NCBI RefSeq assembly: GCF_000282655.1
Contig: NZ_AKIV01000149.1
Location: forward strand, 1-61,518
Source of the DNA: Polaromonas sp. CF318
GTDB lineage: Bacteria; Pseudomonadota; Gammaproteobacteria; Burkholderiales; Burkholderiaceae_C
Reading direction: 5' to 3'
Length of the DNA stretch: 61,518 nt
Made by a program: the position numbers and the translations under genes. Below the pieces are notes generated by a model. The model did not search any database and was not told where the DNA came from. It was given only the letters and a program-made list of their open reading frames with translations. The number at the start of each line of letters is the position of its first letter. Position 1 is the stretch's first letter. This document shows, one piece after another, positions 49,981-58,210 of the stretch.

Positions 49981-50314
49981 AACCAACGACCCCGCATCGC
50001 CCCAGCCCGGCCCCGCGGGCGTGTTTGCCGCCCTGGGCGACGAAACGCGCTTGCGCCTGGTCGCCGTGCTCTGCGTGGGCGGCGCCGTCTCCATCGCCCA
50101 GCTGACCGCCACCACCGACATCACCCGCCAGGCCGTCACCAAACACCTGCATGTGCTGGCCGACGCCGGCCTGGTGCACCATGTGAAAGTGGGCCGCGAG
50201 CGGCTGTGGCAGTTTGACCCGCAGCAGCTCGACGAAGCCCGCCGCTCGCTGGACCTGATTGCCCAGCAATGGGACCAGGCCCTGGGCCGCTTGAAGGCTT
50301 CGCTGGAGGCTTAG
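49955..50314 (+). CDS. ArsR family winged-helix transcriptional regulator
   Basis: A 119-residue ArsR/SmtB-type repressor of the kind paired with AHSA1 proteins. The core reads VFAALGDETRLRLVAVLCVG, with recognition helix SIAQLTATTDITRQAVTKHL and wing LVHHVKVGRERLWQFDP. No metal-binding CxC motif is present, so it should respond to a ligand rather than a metal. It overlaps the SRPBCC gene, and a palindromic site upstream of the pair is its probable operator. Confidence 0.9.
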   Translation: MSPRKPRLKTNDPASPQPGPAGVFAALGDETRLRLVAVLCVGGAVSIAQLTATTDITRQAVTKHLHVLADAGLVHHVKVGRERLWQFDPQQLDEARRSLDLIAQQWDQALGRLKASLEA

Positions 50315-50326
50315 AGAGGAACACGG

Positions 50327-50677
50327 ATGCCCAAGCACACTATTTTCACGATGCCGTTTGCCAAGGTCTATCCGCTCTATGTGCAGAAGGCGGAACGCAA
50401 AAACCGCACAAAACAGGAAGTCGACCAGGTCATCCGCTGGCTGACGGGCTATGACCAAAAGGGGCTTGATCGGCAAATCGAAAAGCAGAACGATTTCGAA
50501 ACCTTCTTCGCCCAGGCCCCCGCCATGCACCCGAATGCTTCGCTGATCAAGGGCGTGGTCTGCGGCGTGCGCGTGGAAGAGGTCGAAGACCCGCTGATGC
50601 AGAAGATTCGCTACCTGGACAAGCTCGTGGACGAACTGGCCAAAGGAAAAGCGATGGAAAAAATCCTGCGCTCTTAA
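50327..50677 (+). CDS. DUF2200 family protein
   Basis: A 116-residue protein beginning PKHTIFTMPFAKVYPLYVQK, then QEVDQVIRWLTGYD and SLIKGVVCGVRVEEVEDPLM, ending with YLDKLVDELAKGKAMEKILR. This matches DUF2200 over its length. It follows the ArsR gene by 12 bp and may share its transcript. Function unknown. Confidence 0.88.
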   Translation: MPKHTIFTMPFAKVYPLYVQKAERKNRTKQEVDQVIRWLTGYDQKGLDRQIEKQNDFETFFAQAPAMHPNASLIKGVVCGVRVEEVEDPLMQKIRYLDKLVDELAKGKAMEKILRS

Positions 50678-50693
50678 GACTTGAGCGCAGGCC

Positions 50694-51299
50694 CTAGGCC
50701 TTGCCCCATACCAGCAGCAAATTATTGGCCGGCATCGCATGCCGTGCCCGCAGCCGCAAGCCGGCCCGCGCCGCTTGCTGTTCCACATCTTCCCTGCGGC
50801 GTATGCCCCAGGCCGGGTCTTGCGCGCGCAGGCTTTGGTCAAACGCCACATTGCCTTCCGAGGTGGGCACAGCGTCTTCCAGGTAAGGCCCGTAGGTCAC
50901 CAGCACGCCATCGGCTGCGAGGTGGCGCGCGCTGCCTGACATCAGCGCGGCACAGGTCGCCCAGGGCGAGATATGCAGCATATTGGCGCAGTAGACCAGG
51001 TCAAACTTCGCATCGCCCGGCAGCCATTCGGCCGCCATCACGTCCAGCACCAGGGCAGGGCGAACATTGGTCAAACCCTGCTCGGCCACCCAGGCCGCAA
51101 TCGAGTCCAGTGCGGTGGGCATGAAGTCGGTGGGCTGCCATGTCCATTGCGGCAGGCCCGTGGCAAACCAGGCAACATGCTGGCCTGTGCCGGAGGCGAT
51201 TTCGAGTGCTGTGCCTTGCGCGGGCAAGACTTTGAGCAGGACATCGAGGATGGGCTGCTTGTTGCGGTCTGCCGCAGGGCTGAAGTTGGGGGCTGGCAT
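50694..51299 (-). CDS. DUF938 SAM-dependent methyltransferase-like protein
   Basis: A 201-residue protein of the DUF938 family with a Rossmann methyltransferase core: ALEIASGTGQHVAWFA as motif I, PTDFMPTALDSI, and FDLVYCANMLHISPWATCAA. The start at 51299 (MPAPNFSPAADRNKQPIL) is the family N-terminus. The substrate is unknown. It is convergent with the DUF2200 gene. Confidence 0.88.
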   Translation of the reverse strand: MPAPNFSPAADRNKQPILDVLLKVLPAQGTALEIASGTGQHVAWFATGLPQWTWQPTDFMPTALDSIAAWVAEQGLTNVRPALVLDVMAAEWLPGDAKFDLVYCANMLHISPWATCAALMSGSARHLAADGVLVTYGPYLEDAVPTSEGNVAFDQSLRAQDPAWGIRRREDVEQQAARAGLRLRARHAMPANNLLLVWGKA

Positions 51300-51327
51300 G
51301 CGGTGATTAAACCGCACACCGCGGGCC

Positions 51328-52218
51328 TCAGCTGAAATAGCCGCTATCCCGCATGTCCGCCAGCAGTTCCGCCTCCCGCGGCTGCCATCCCAAAGCGCTG
51401 CGCGTGAGCGCGCTCGAGGTCGGGTTGTCAATCGCCACAAAACGCGCCAGCCAGTCGAAGTGGGCGGGCGCCTCGTCCGCCGCGATGCCGCGCGCAGGTA
51501 CACCCAGCCCTTCGCCTATGGCCTCGGCAATCGCACGCAAGGGCAGGCCTTTTTCGGCCACGGCGTGCAGGCGCGCGCCGGGCAGGGCGCTTTCCAGCGC
51601 CAGCCTGAAGAGGCGCGCCGCGTCCAGCCGGTGCACCGCCGGCCAGAGGTTGGCGCCTTCACCGATGAAGGCTGCCACACCCTTGCTGCGCGCAATGCGC
51701 ACCAGCATAGGCACAAAACCGTAGTCGCCCGCGCCGTGCACCGAGGGCGGCAGCCGCACCACGCTGGCCCGCACACCGCGACCGGCCGCCGCCAGCACCA
51801 TGGCCTCCGCTTTGGCACGCGGGTTGGGCGAAGCTTCAGGCACGGGCATGTCTTCGGTCGCCGGGTGGGCGTGCGCCAGCAGCACGGTGACGGATGTCGC
51901 CACCAACGGTTTGCCCGAACCTTCCAGCGCGCCCAGCATGGCCGCGACGGCCTGGCGGTCCGTCTCGGCGGCAGCGGCGTGCGCTGAAAAGTCATGGATG
52001 AACGCAGTGTGGATCACGCCGTCGCAGGCCCTGGCGGCGGCGGCCAGGCCGGCGGTATCCGCCAGCTCAGCGCGATGGGCCTGCACACTCAGCCGCGACA
52101 GCGCATCCGCTGCCGCATCGCTACGCGCCAGGCCCAGCACCTCGTGGCCTGAAGAAAGCAGCTCTTGCACAATGGCGGAACCGATAAAGCCTGTGGCCCC
52201 CGTCAAAAAAACACGCAT
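51328..52218 (-). CDS. NAD(P)-dependent SDR, atypical/epimerase-like
   Basis: A 296-residue extended/atypical SDR. The nucleotide-binding motif is VFLTGATGFIGSAIVQEL. A TSVTVLLAH stretch takes the place of the usual catalytic strand, and the Tyr-x-x-x-Lys pair is replaced by a PRAKAEAMV region, so catalytic details are atypical. A C-terminal substrate domain follows (GEGANLWPAVHRLDAARLFR). The ATG at 52218 has a CAGGAG site. It diverges from the MmyB-type regulator at 52297, its likely controller. Confidence 0.88.
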   Translation of the reverse strand: MRVFLTGATGFIGSAIVQELLSSGHEVLGLARSDAAADALSRLSVQAHRAELADTAGLAAAARACDGVIHTAFIHDFSAHAAAAETDRQAVAAMLGALEGSGKPLVATSVTVLLAHAHPATEDMPVPEASPNPRAKAEAMVLAAAGRGVRASVVRLPPSVHGAGDYGFVPMLVRIARSKGVAAFIGEGANLWPAVHRLDAARLFRLALESALPGARLHAVAEKGLPLRAIAEAIGEGLGVPARGIAADEAPAHFDWLARFVAIDNPTSSALTRSALGWQPREAELLADMRDSGYFS

Positions 52219-52296
52219 ACTGAACTCCTGAAAAATCAATGAGCCCGCATCTTGCGTCGCCACCTTCATTGGCAAAAGCCGTGAGCGTATACAGGT

Positions 52297-53205
52297 ATGA
52301 GCACTAACACCCTGAGCAACCCCGCAACACAAGCCGAACCCGCCATGACGGTGGCCCAGGCGGCCCAGGCGGCCCAGGCGGCACCCCTCACGCTGGGCGA
52401 GTTCCTGCGCGACCGCCGTGCGCGCCTGGCACCCGCGCCGGGCGCGGACAGCCGCCGCCGCACACCCGGCCTGCGGCGTGAAGAAGTGGCCACGCGCGCG
52501 CATGTGAGCGTCACCTGGTACACCTGGCTGGAGCAGGGCCGCGGCGGCCCGCCGTCCGACGAGGTGCTGGAGCGGCTGGCGAGTGCGCTGGCGCTGGACC
52601 GGGCCGACCGCGAGTTCATGTTTTTGCTGGCCCAGCAGCGGCCGCCGCCGATCAAGCCCACCGCGTCAGCGGCCGTCACACCCGCGCTGCAGCGAGTGCT
52701 CGACGGCATGCCCACCAGCCCCGCTGTCGTGAAGACGCTGACCTGGGACATCGTGGCCTGGAATGCCGCGGCGGCCGCGGTGCTGAGCGACTATGCCGCG
52801 CAGCCGCCCGGCGGGCGCAACCTGCTCAGGCGCCTGTTCACCGACCCGGCCCTGCGTGCCGTGCCCGACTGGGAAGCCAATGCGCGCTTTGCCATTGCGA
52901 CCTTTCGCGTCGACGCGGCGCGGGCCGGTGACAGCCCCGAAGCGGCAGCGCTGGCGGAAGAGCTGCAGGCCTGCTGCAAAGACTTTCGCCGGCTGTGGGC
53001 CGACAACGAAACCAGCGGCCACTACGTGGGCGTCAAGCGCATCGAGCGCCCGCTGGCAGGCAGCATCACGCTCGAGCACCAGTCCTTCCCGGTCGACAGC
53101 GCGCCAGGGCTCAGCATGATTGTGTTCACGCCGGTGACGGCGGCGGATGTGGAGGGCGTGGCCTTGTTGATGTCCAACAAGGCCGCGCAGTTGAAGAAAC
53201 GTTGA
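52297..53205 (+). CDS. XRE-family regulator with MmyB-like ligand-binding domain
   Basis: A 302-residue transcription factor. The HTH lies at residues about 35-105 (LGEFLRDRRARLAPAP; TPGLRREEVATRAHVSVTWY). The MmyB-like C-terminal domain has TWDIVAWNAAAAAVLSDYA, NLLRRLF and SGHYVGVKRIERPLAGSI. MmyB domains bind fatty acids or similar ligands in Streptomyces. It is divergent from an SDR gene, the usual arrangement for these regulators. A 9-bp tandem repeat in its 5' part is listed separately. Confidence 0.9.
   Translation: MSTNTLSNPATQAEPAMTVAQAAQAAQAAPLTLGEFLRDRRARLAPAPGADSRRRTPGLRREEVATRAHVSVTWYTWLEQGRGGPPSDEVLERLASALALDRADREFMFLLAQQRPPPIKPTASAAVTPALQRVLDGMPTSPAVVKTLTWDIVAWNAAAAAVLSDYAAQPPGGRNLLRRLFTDPALRAVPDWEANARFAIATFRVDAARAGDSPEAAALAEELQACCKDFRRLWADNETSGHYVGVKRIERPLAGSITLEHQSFPVDSAPGLSMIVFTPVTAADVEGVALLMSNKAAQLKKR
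52353..52379 (+). repeat. Three 9-bp tandem repeats in the regulator's coding sequence
   Basis: GGCCCAGGC occurs three times in tandem and a partial fourth copy follows, giving Ala-Gln-Ala repeats near residue 20 of the MmyB-type regulator. As the unit is three codons, copy-number change would alter length without shifting frame. Confidence 0.7.
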
Positions 53206-53263
53206 AAAGGAACGTTGAAAAAAGCGGAAAACCCCTGATCCGCCGGCCGGCTTCCCCGGCTTG

Positions 53264-55135
53264 TCAGGCCGGTTCGGCTTCAGCGGCGCGGGCTTGTTGC
53301 TGTGCCCGCATGATCTGGTGCCGCTGCCAATAGCTGCCCAACACCGCCTTGAACTGCTCCTCCTGCTTGCCCAGGCCCTTGAGCTTGATCGTGCTGGTGC
53401 GCGCGCCCAGCATGCCCTTGTCGAAATGCGTGACGGTGAGGGTGTTGCCGAACGTGCTGGTGTTGAAGGTCAGGGCCTTGACTTCGTCCCAGGAGATGGG
53501 CGCGCCGCCGTCGGCCGTGGCATGCACGCCTTCATAGCTGATGTCTATGCGCTTGTCCGCGCCGAGGTCAAACGACACCGGCGGGAAGTAGCGCAGCACC
53601 ACCGCGCGTTCCTCGTCGTTGGCCGGCTCATAGAGGTAGGCCAGGCTTTGCTCATGCGCGGCGGCAAAGCGTTGTTCGTAGTCACTCCACAGCCGCTGTT
53701 CAATGGCGGCGGCTGTTGATATTTCATCGGCCCAGGTGGCTTGGGGCACGGTGGTCACGATGGCGCCGTAGCTGTCTTCCGCCACCTCGTGGTTCACATT
53801 GCGCATGCGTTCCCGCAGCGGCGGGTGCGTGTCGTAGGGGTGCGGCACGGCGGCGGTTTTCATGGCCGTCACAAATTCACCTGAGCGGGCATAGGGGTGC
53901 AGGCCCTCCGCCACAAAGCCGGCAATGCCTAGCGCGCCGGTGTGCTGCTGCTCTTGCTCGAACAGCTTGCGCTCCACCGTGTCCCGGTAGCTGGAATAAG
54001 CCGAGATCTTGATCAGCGACTGCACGATGGACTGCGGTGCCGTCAGCTTCGCGGCCACGCGGTCGGCGGTGTACTCGCGCTCGCGGCTGTCGCGTGCCAG
54101 CGCAAACTCAAACACCATGCGGTACAGGCGCAGCAGGTAGTGCGCCACGATGGTCAGCCCGCCGCTGCGCATTTCCCAGGTGTACAGGTCAAACTGGGTC
54201 AGCTTGGGGCCCAAGGCCGCGCTGCTGCGCGTGTCGCCGCCGCCCAGGTGGGCCAGCTCGTGCGCCAGCACGGCGTCGGCTTCGGTGGTGTCCAGCACCC
54301 GCAGCAGCGGAATGCTCACAAACAGCGTGCGGCCCGTCAGGGCCTGCCCGGCCACCGTGCAGGGCGCCTCGGTCACGAAAAAGTTGTTGTCAATACCCGC
54401 GATGATCTGGTCCGGCGGCGACGTCTTGACGCGGCCCGCCAGCTGGCGAATGCGGTCCCACAGGCGCGGGGCGTCGGCCTCGGACAGCAGCTCGCCCTCA
54501 ATGGTGTTGCCCGAAGGCAGTTTTTTGAACAGCGTGTAGATGGCATAGAACACCGCCAGGGCCGCCATGATGCCGGCCAGGCCGACCAGCTTGATGTAGT
54601 AGCTGTGCCAGAAATACGCCGTGAGCCAGAAGGAAAGCCACACCAGCATGGCGCTTTGCAGCGTGACCTCCACCGCGCTTGAAATGGTCATCAGCCGCCA
54701 GCCCGCCACAAAGCTCGCATAGCGCAGGCCGCGGTTGACAAAGGCCAGCGCGCCCAGCACGCTGGCCGTCACCAACAGCGCCGCGCCCAGGATCAATGTC
54801 CAGAAGGCGGCGCGCTCGGCCCAGTGAAACCACCAGTGCATCGAATAGGGGCTGCAGACCTTGTCGTGAAAGACCTTGTCCTCGGGGCCGGTGGCGGCGC
54901 AGGCCATCGACAGCCTGTGCGTGTCGTAAAACGCAATCTCGTCCGCCTTCTGCGCCGGCGTCAGGTCTTTGGCGGCATTGATTTGAGAAGTGACGCGCTG
55001 AAGGAAGTCCTTGTCCTCAGACTGCAGCGCGTAGTGCGTGAAAACCAGCGTGACCGCCGGAATGAGAAAGAGCGACGCCAGGGTCAGCAGAAAGACTCGC
55101 CAGAGGTCGGCGTGGATCGTGCGCGCAGCAGCCAT
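53264..55135 (-). CDS. M48 family zinc metallopeptidase, membrane-bound
   Basis: A 623-residue membrane peptidase. TM segments occur near residues 12-35, 110-133, 155-175 and 180-205. The catalytic HELAH motif follows in VLAHELAHLGGGDTRSSA, and the third ligand Glu lies downstream in REREYTADRVAAK. The cytosolic region of about 200 residues after the peptidase domain ends with an SH3- or PH-like beta segment (ISWDEVKALTF). M48 enzymes of this size are not simple HtpX; the extra C-terminal domain is unassigned. It is convergent with the MmyB regulator. Confidence 0.88.
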   Translation of the reverse strand: MAAARTIHADLWRVFLLTLASLFLIPAVTLVFTHYALQSEDKDFLQRVTSQINAAKDLTPAQKADEIAFYDTHRLSMACAATGPEDKVFHDKVCSPYSMHWWFHWAERAAFWTLILGAALLVTASVLGALAFVNRGLRYASFVAGWRLMTISSAVEVTLQSAMLVWLSFWLTAYFWHSYYIKLVGLAGIMAALAVFYAIYTLFKKLPSGNTIEGELLSEADAPRLWDRIRQLAGRVKTSPPDQIIAGIDNNFFVTEAPCTVAGQALTGRTLFVSIPLLRVLDTTEADAVLAHELAHLGGGDTRSSAALGPKLTQFDLYTWEMRSGGLTIVAHYLLRLYRMVFEFALARDSREREYTADRVAAKLTAPQSIVQSLIKISAYSSYRDTVERKLFEQEQQHTGALGIAGFVAEGLHPYARSGEFVTAMKTAAVPHPYDTHPPLRERMRNVNHEVAEDSYGAIVTTVPQATWADEISTAAAIEQRLWSDYEQRFAAAHEQSLAYLYEPANDEERAVVLRYFPPVSFDLGADKRIDISYEGVHATADGGAPISWDEVKALTFNTSTFGNTLTVTHFDKGMLGARTSTIKLKGLGKQEEQFKAVLGSYWQRHQIMRAQQQARAAEAEPA

Positions 55136-55289
55136 GGGAACGTCCTTTTGAGTTTTGAATTTGGAACCGGCCGATCATACGGGCGGCCATGCGTTTGGCC
55201 GCTGGGTTGGCAGGCAACAATTCACCAAAAGGGGTGCTGTTTCAGTTTGTTTCCAAAGACCTCGCCGGCCTTCGAATCCGCTGAAATGC

Positions 55290-55873
55290 TCAGCCGGCGT
55301 CCGCTAGCTCTTCGGTTTCACGCCAGGCGCCCTGCGCCATGCCGTCCAGCGCATAGGGACCGATGGAAGAGCGGATCAGCCGCAAGGTCGGGTGGCCCAC
55401 GGCGGCCGTCATGCGCCGCACCTGGCGGTTGCGGCCTTCACGTATCCTCAGCGCGATCCAGAAGGTCGGGATAGCCTTGCGCACCCGCACCGGGGGATCA
55501 CGCTCCCACAGGCCGGGCGAGGCCTCCATGCGCTCGGCGCTGGCCGGCCGCGTGGGGCCGTCATTGAGCTGCACGTCGCCGCGCAGCGCAGCCATCGCCG
55601 AATTGCCGGGCTCGCCCTCGACCTGCACCCAGTAGGTTTTCAGCATCTTGAAACGCGGGGCGCTGATGCGCGCCTGCAAGGGCTCGTCGCTGGTCAGCAG
55701 CAGGCTTCACTGTCGGCATCGAGCCGCCCGGCCACATAGACGCCGGGGAGGGCAATGAAATCCTTGAGCCCGCGCCAGCGGCCTTCAGGCGTGAACTGGC
55801 TCAACACGCCATAGGGTTTGTTGAAGCAGATGAGGTGGGGGGGCCGCGTCGGTGGGGTGGACCGGTGATGCAT
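55290..55873 (-). pseudogene. rluE: 23S rRNA pseudouridine synthase E (rluE), frameshifted
   Basis: The minus strand encodes LICFNKPYGVLSQFTPEGRW and the catalytic segment VYVAGRLDADSE, then runs into a stop as ACC-stop. The second half (TYWVQVEGEPGN; RIREGRNRQVRRMTAAVGHP) continues in the next frame. The family normally reads GRLDADSEGLLLLTSDEPLQ. Restoring one G near 55704 would join both halves (GAAGCC back to GAAGGCC). So there is a single-base deletion, either a genuine frameshift or a sequencing error. The likely start is 55873; 55906 is also possible. RluE modifies U2457 of 23S rRNA. Confidence 0.8.
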
Positions 55874-55986
55874 GTCGTGATGGTGGGGGTCTGCCTCAAA
55901 GTGCATCGCTGTTGCCGCGATTGTCGGCTTGATCCCCGGCCAATGGGCCAGTTTTTTGCCATCGGGATGGGCGTTTGGTGGTGCGA

Positions 55987-56298
55987 TTACCGTTTGTGAG
56001 GATGAAGCTCGACCAGTGCGCGAGCGAACTCCGCCAGTTGCTTTTGGCAGCTCGGACAGCGTAAATCTCCTGGGTTCTCTTCCGGTACTACGCAAGCGCA
56101 GCCGGGGCAGAACCAAATGCCTCCGATAAAGGAGCCAAGAGACTTAGGGTCAGGGTCTCGAGCGTTTGTGATGTAGCACTCAGTGAGCCGGCGATTGAGG
56201 GCGGCGGACAATTGCATATTGCCGGCGCTGCATTCCAGCTCTCCATCACGGTTGACTTGCAGTTCAGCGCTGCATTTTGGGCAGTGAAGACTCGCCAT
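55987..56298 (-). CDS. Zinc-ribbon hypothetical protein in the DUF262 island
   Basis: A 103-residue protein with cysteine pairs CPKC (near the start), CPGCAC and CPSC, forming probably two zinc ribbons (MASLHCPKCSAELQVNRDGE; FCPGCACVVPEENPGDLRCP). It starts 18 bp after the DUF262-AlbA_2 gene and reads in the same direction, so it is probably co-transcribed with it. No family is recognised. Confidence 0.6.
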   Translation of the reverse strand: MASLHCPKCSAELQVNRDGELECSAGNMQLSAALNRRLTECYITNARDPDPKSLGSFIGGIWFCPGCACVVPEENPGDLRCPSCQKQLAEFARALVELHPHKR

Positions 56299-56316
56299 GG
56301 GGAACCCGATTAGAAA

Positions 56317-58122
56317 CTATGAAAACCGCAATGCGACATTCACAATGTCCGTACCTTTTGCTTCTTCGGTGTTTGCGCCAGCCCGGATAAAAAACTGATT
56401 GTTGTAATGAGTTGCCCGGCCGATGTCTTTGACTTTCATAACAAGACAATGCTTGTCGTAAACCGAAACGAAGCGGATGTCATTTAGTACTTGAGCTTTG
56501 ACTTGATCTTCAAGCGTTGATGCTTTGATGCGTTGAACCAAGTACTGTTGATATTTATCCAAATTTCCCGAAATTGCTTTTGCTTCAAAATCTATTCCAG
56601 TTATGAAGTGACCATCAGATTTCGCATACGCCTCTCCAGATATCGTAGTGTGACGATCGGCCGTTGTCTTCTTATCGGCAACTCCAATAAGGACATACCC
56701 GACCGTCTTTGGCCCCTGATTGGCTAGAGCGGAAACTGTTTGCAAAACTCCTTCAAAGCATCCTTCATCAAAGCCACCACCTTGCTTCAAGTTAAGAAAA
56801 CCTTGCTTGAAGTCGTAGCAGGGCTGTTCAAGCTTAGACTGCTTGAGAAGATTTGAGAATTGCGTTAGCCAGCTGGTACTGGCTGGATCCGGATTCGGGT
56901 TTTCAACAAATGAACTCTGAATTAGTCCAATAACTATGTTGACGTTTGTTTCACGCTCGGTGCCACTCCATTTTCCCCCGGGGGTGATGGTGATCCGTTG
57001 GCCTATACCGCTCAATACTTTGCCTAGTTTATTAGCGTCGCCGACAGTTCTTGAACCTCTTACCAAGAGTTCAAAGAAGGCAAGAAAAACGCATTGGTAG
57101 TAACGAGCGGCGCGAGCTGCAGCCATGTCCTTCATCGCTAGATCGGAAAAAGACTTTCCTAGATCGCCCATCAATTTTTCGAGCGTGCTGTGACAGTAGA
57201 GGAAATGCTCTTGAAGTTTTTCCACTCCGTATTTTTGAAGGGCCTCCTGAAGTTGAACCTTACGGCTCTCACCTGCTTCGTATCTATGAATTCCATAGTA
57301 ATCATCAAGTACTTCGGAGGCCGATCGTGCCTCTTTCCCCATGAGAATGAATGCCAAGATATCGGCGATTATTTCTTCATCGCGGCTCTCTCTGACTTGT
57401 TGACGCACAAAAATTCCTTGCGCTACCCAAAAAGTCTTGTCTATGTGGATACCTCGCTGACTGGTATCACTCAAACTAATTTCCGGCATTTTTTGCAGTG
57501 GAAATAAATCTGTAGTACTAACGTCGCCACGAATTTTTTGCGCTAGGTGCTTGACCAACTCAGCGAAAGGCGAGACCGCGCCCGCGGAGCGAACTTCTTG
57601 CGGTGAAAGAAATTTCCCGTTTGAATTGATACGCCGAAATACCTCGTCGATGAATTCTTCTTTTGAGGAGGCAAACTCCGAAATCGCAATTGTGTAGGTG
57701 GCAATCTTCACGCAGTTATCTCTGCTCATAACTGGGGTCTGCTGCTTAAGTGTGCCCTTGTCCAGTTGGTCCTGAGACTCGACCATTGTCTTTAGGTCAA
57801 AAAAATCCCCCTCAAAAGAAAATTCCTGATTTATGAAGGAGAAAATAGCATTCAACCGCTGCATTCCGTCGATTATTTCAAGGCAATCAGTCCCAACATA
57901 TTTGCCTCGCGCTAGTAGAAACAACGGAATTGGAAATCCCTTCAGAATCGTGTCGATCAAGCTTTGCTTGTCTTCGACATCCCAAACTAGTTTTCGCTGA
58001 TATCGCCGATTGACTACAAATTTTCCGGCGTTGTAGTCGTTGTAAACACGCTGAATATTTTCCTGCCGCACAGACAGCGCGGTTGTCATCTCGGTTGACT
58101 TGGCTGATATTTTTGATGCCAT
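56317..58122 (-). CDS. DUF262-AlbA_2 (Schlafen-like) fusion protein, candidate defence gene
   Basis: A 601-residue protein. Residues about 15-200 match DUF262 (GmrSD/ParB-like fold). The conserved NRRYQRKLVW segment is at 38-47 and the nucleotide-site motif appears as DGMQRL (85-90), where many members have DGQQR. The middle (200-420) is helical. The C-terminus from about residue 430 is AlbA_2-like, the DNA-binding domain of Schlafen-type proteins (QPCYDFKQGFLNL; GYVLIGVADKKTTADR). Both domains are enriched in bacterial anti-phage genes. The gene is visibly AT-richer than its neighbours and uses more A/T-ending codons, suggesting transfer. Function is inferred, not shown. Confidence 0.75.
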   Translation of the reverse strand: MASKISAKSTEMTTALSVRQENIQRVYNDYNAGKFVVNRRYQRKLVWDVEDKQSLIDTILKGFPIPLFLLARGKYVGTDCLEIIDGMQRLNAIFSFINQEFSFEGDFFDLKTMVESQDQLDKGTLKQQTPVMSRDNCVKIATYTIAISEFASSKEEFIDEVFRRINSNGKFLSPQEVRSAGAVSPFAELVKHLAQKIRGDVSTTDLFPLQKMPEISLSDTSQRGIHIDKTFWVAQGIFVRQQVRESRDEEIIADILAFILMGKEARSASEVLDDYYGIHRYEAGESRKVQLQEALQKYGVEKLQEHFLYCHSTLEKLMGDLGKSFSDLAMKDMAAARAARYYQCVFLAFFELLVRGSRTVGDANKLGKVLSGIGQRITITPGGKWSGTERETNVNIVIGLIQSSFVENPNPDPASTSWLTQFSNLLKQSKLEQPCYDFKQGFLNLKQGGGFDEGCFEGVLQTVSALANQGPKTVGYVLIGVADKKTTADRHTTISGEAYAKSDGHFITGIDFEAKAISGNLDKYQQYLVQRIKASTLEDQVKAQVLNDIRFVSVYDKHCLVMKVKDIGRATHYNNQFFIRAGANTEEAKGTDIVNVALRFS

Positions 58123-58210
58123 TTTTTACTCGATTCTTAATATTTGTCGAAAGCATGTATCGATATCACTGGAAAATCCGCGACCTATCCTGCACTATCG
58201 CCAGTTCGAT
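58123..58210. other. AT-rich boundary of the island
   Basis: This 88-bp AT-rich stretch lies between the DUF262-AlbA_2 gene and glnS. It should contain the minus-strand promoter of the island operon. No attachment-site duplication or tRNA is visible. Confidence 0.35.

Noticed and set aside
55940..58210. Prophage or integrative element bounded by attachment sites
   Set aside because: No integrase, tRNA or direct-repeat boundary is visible; only base composition and gene content mark it.
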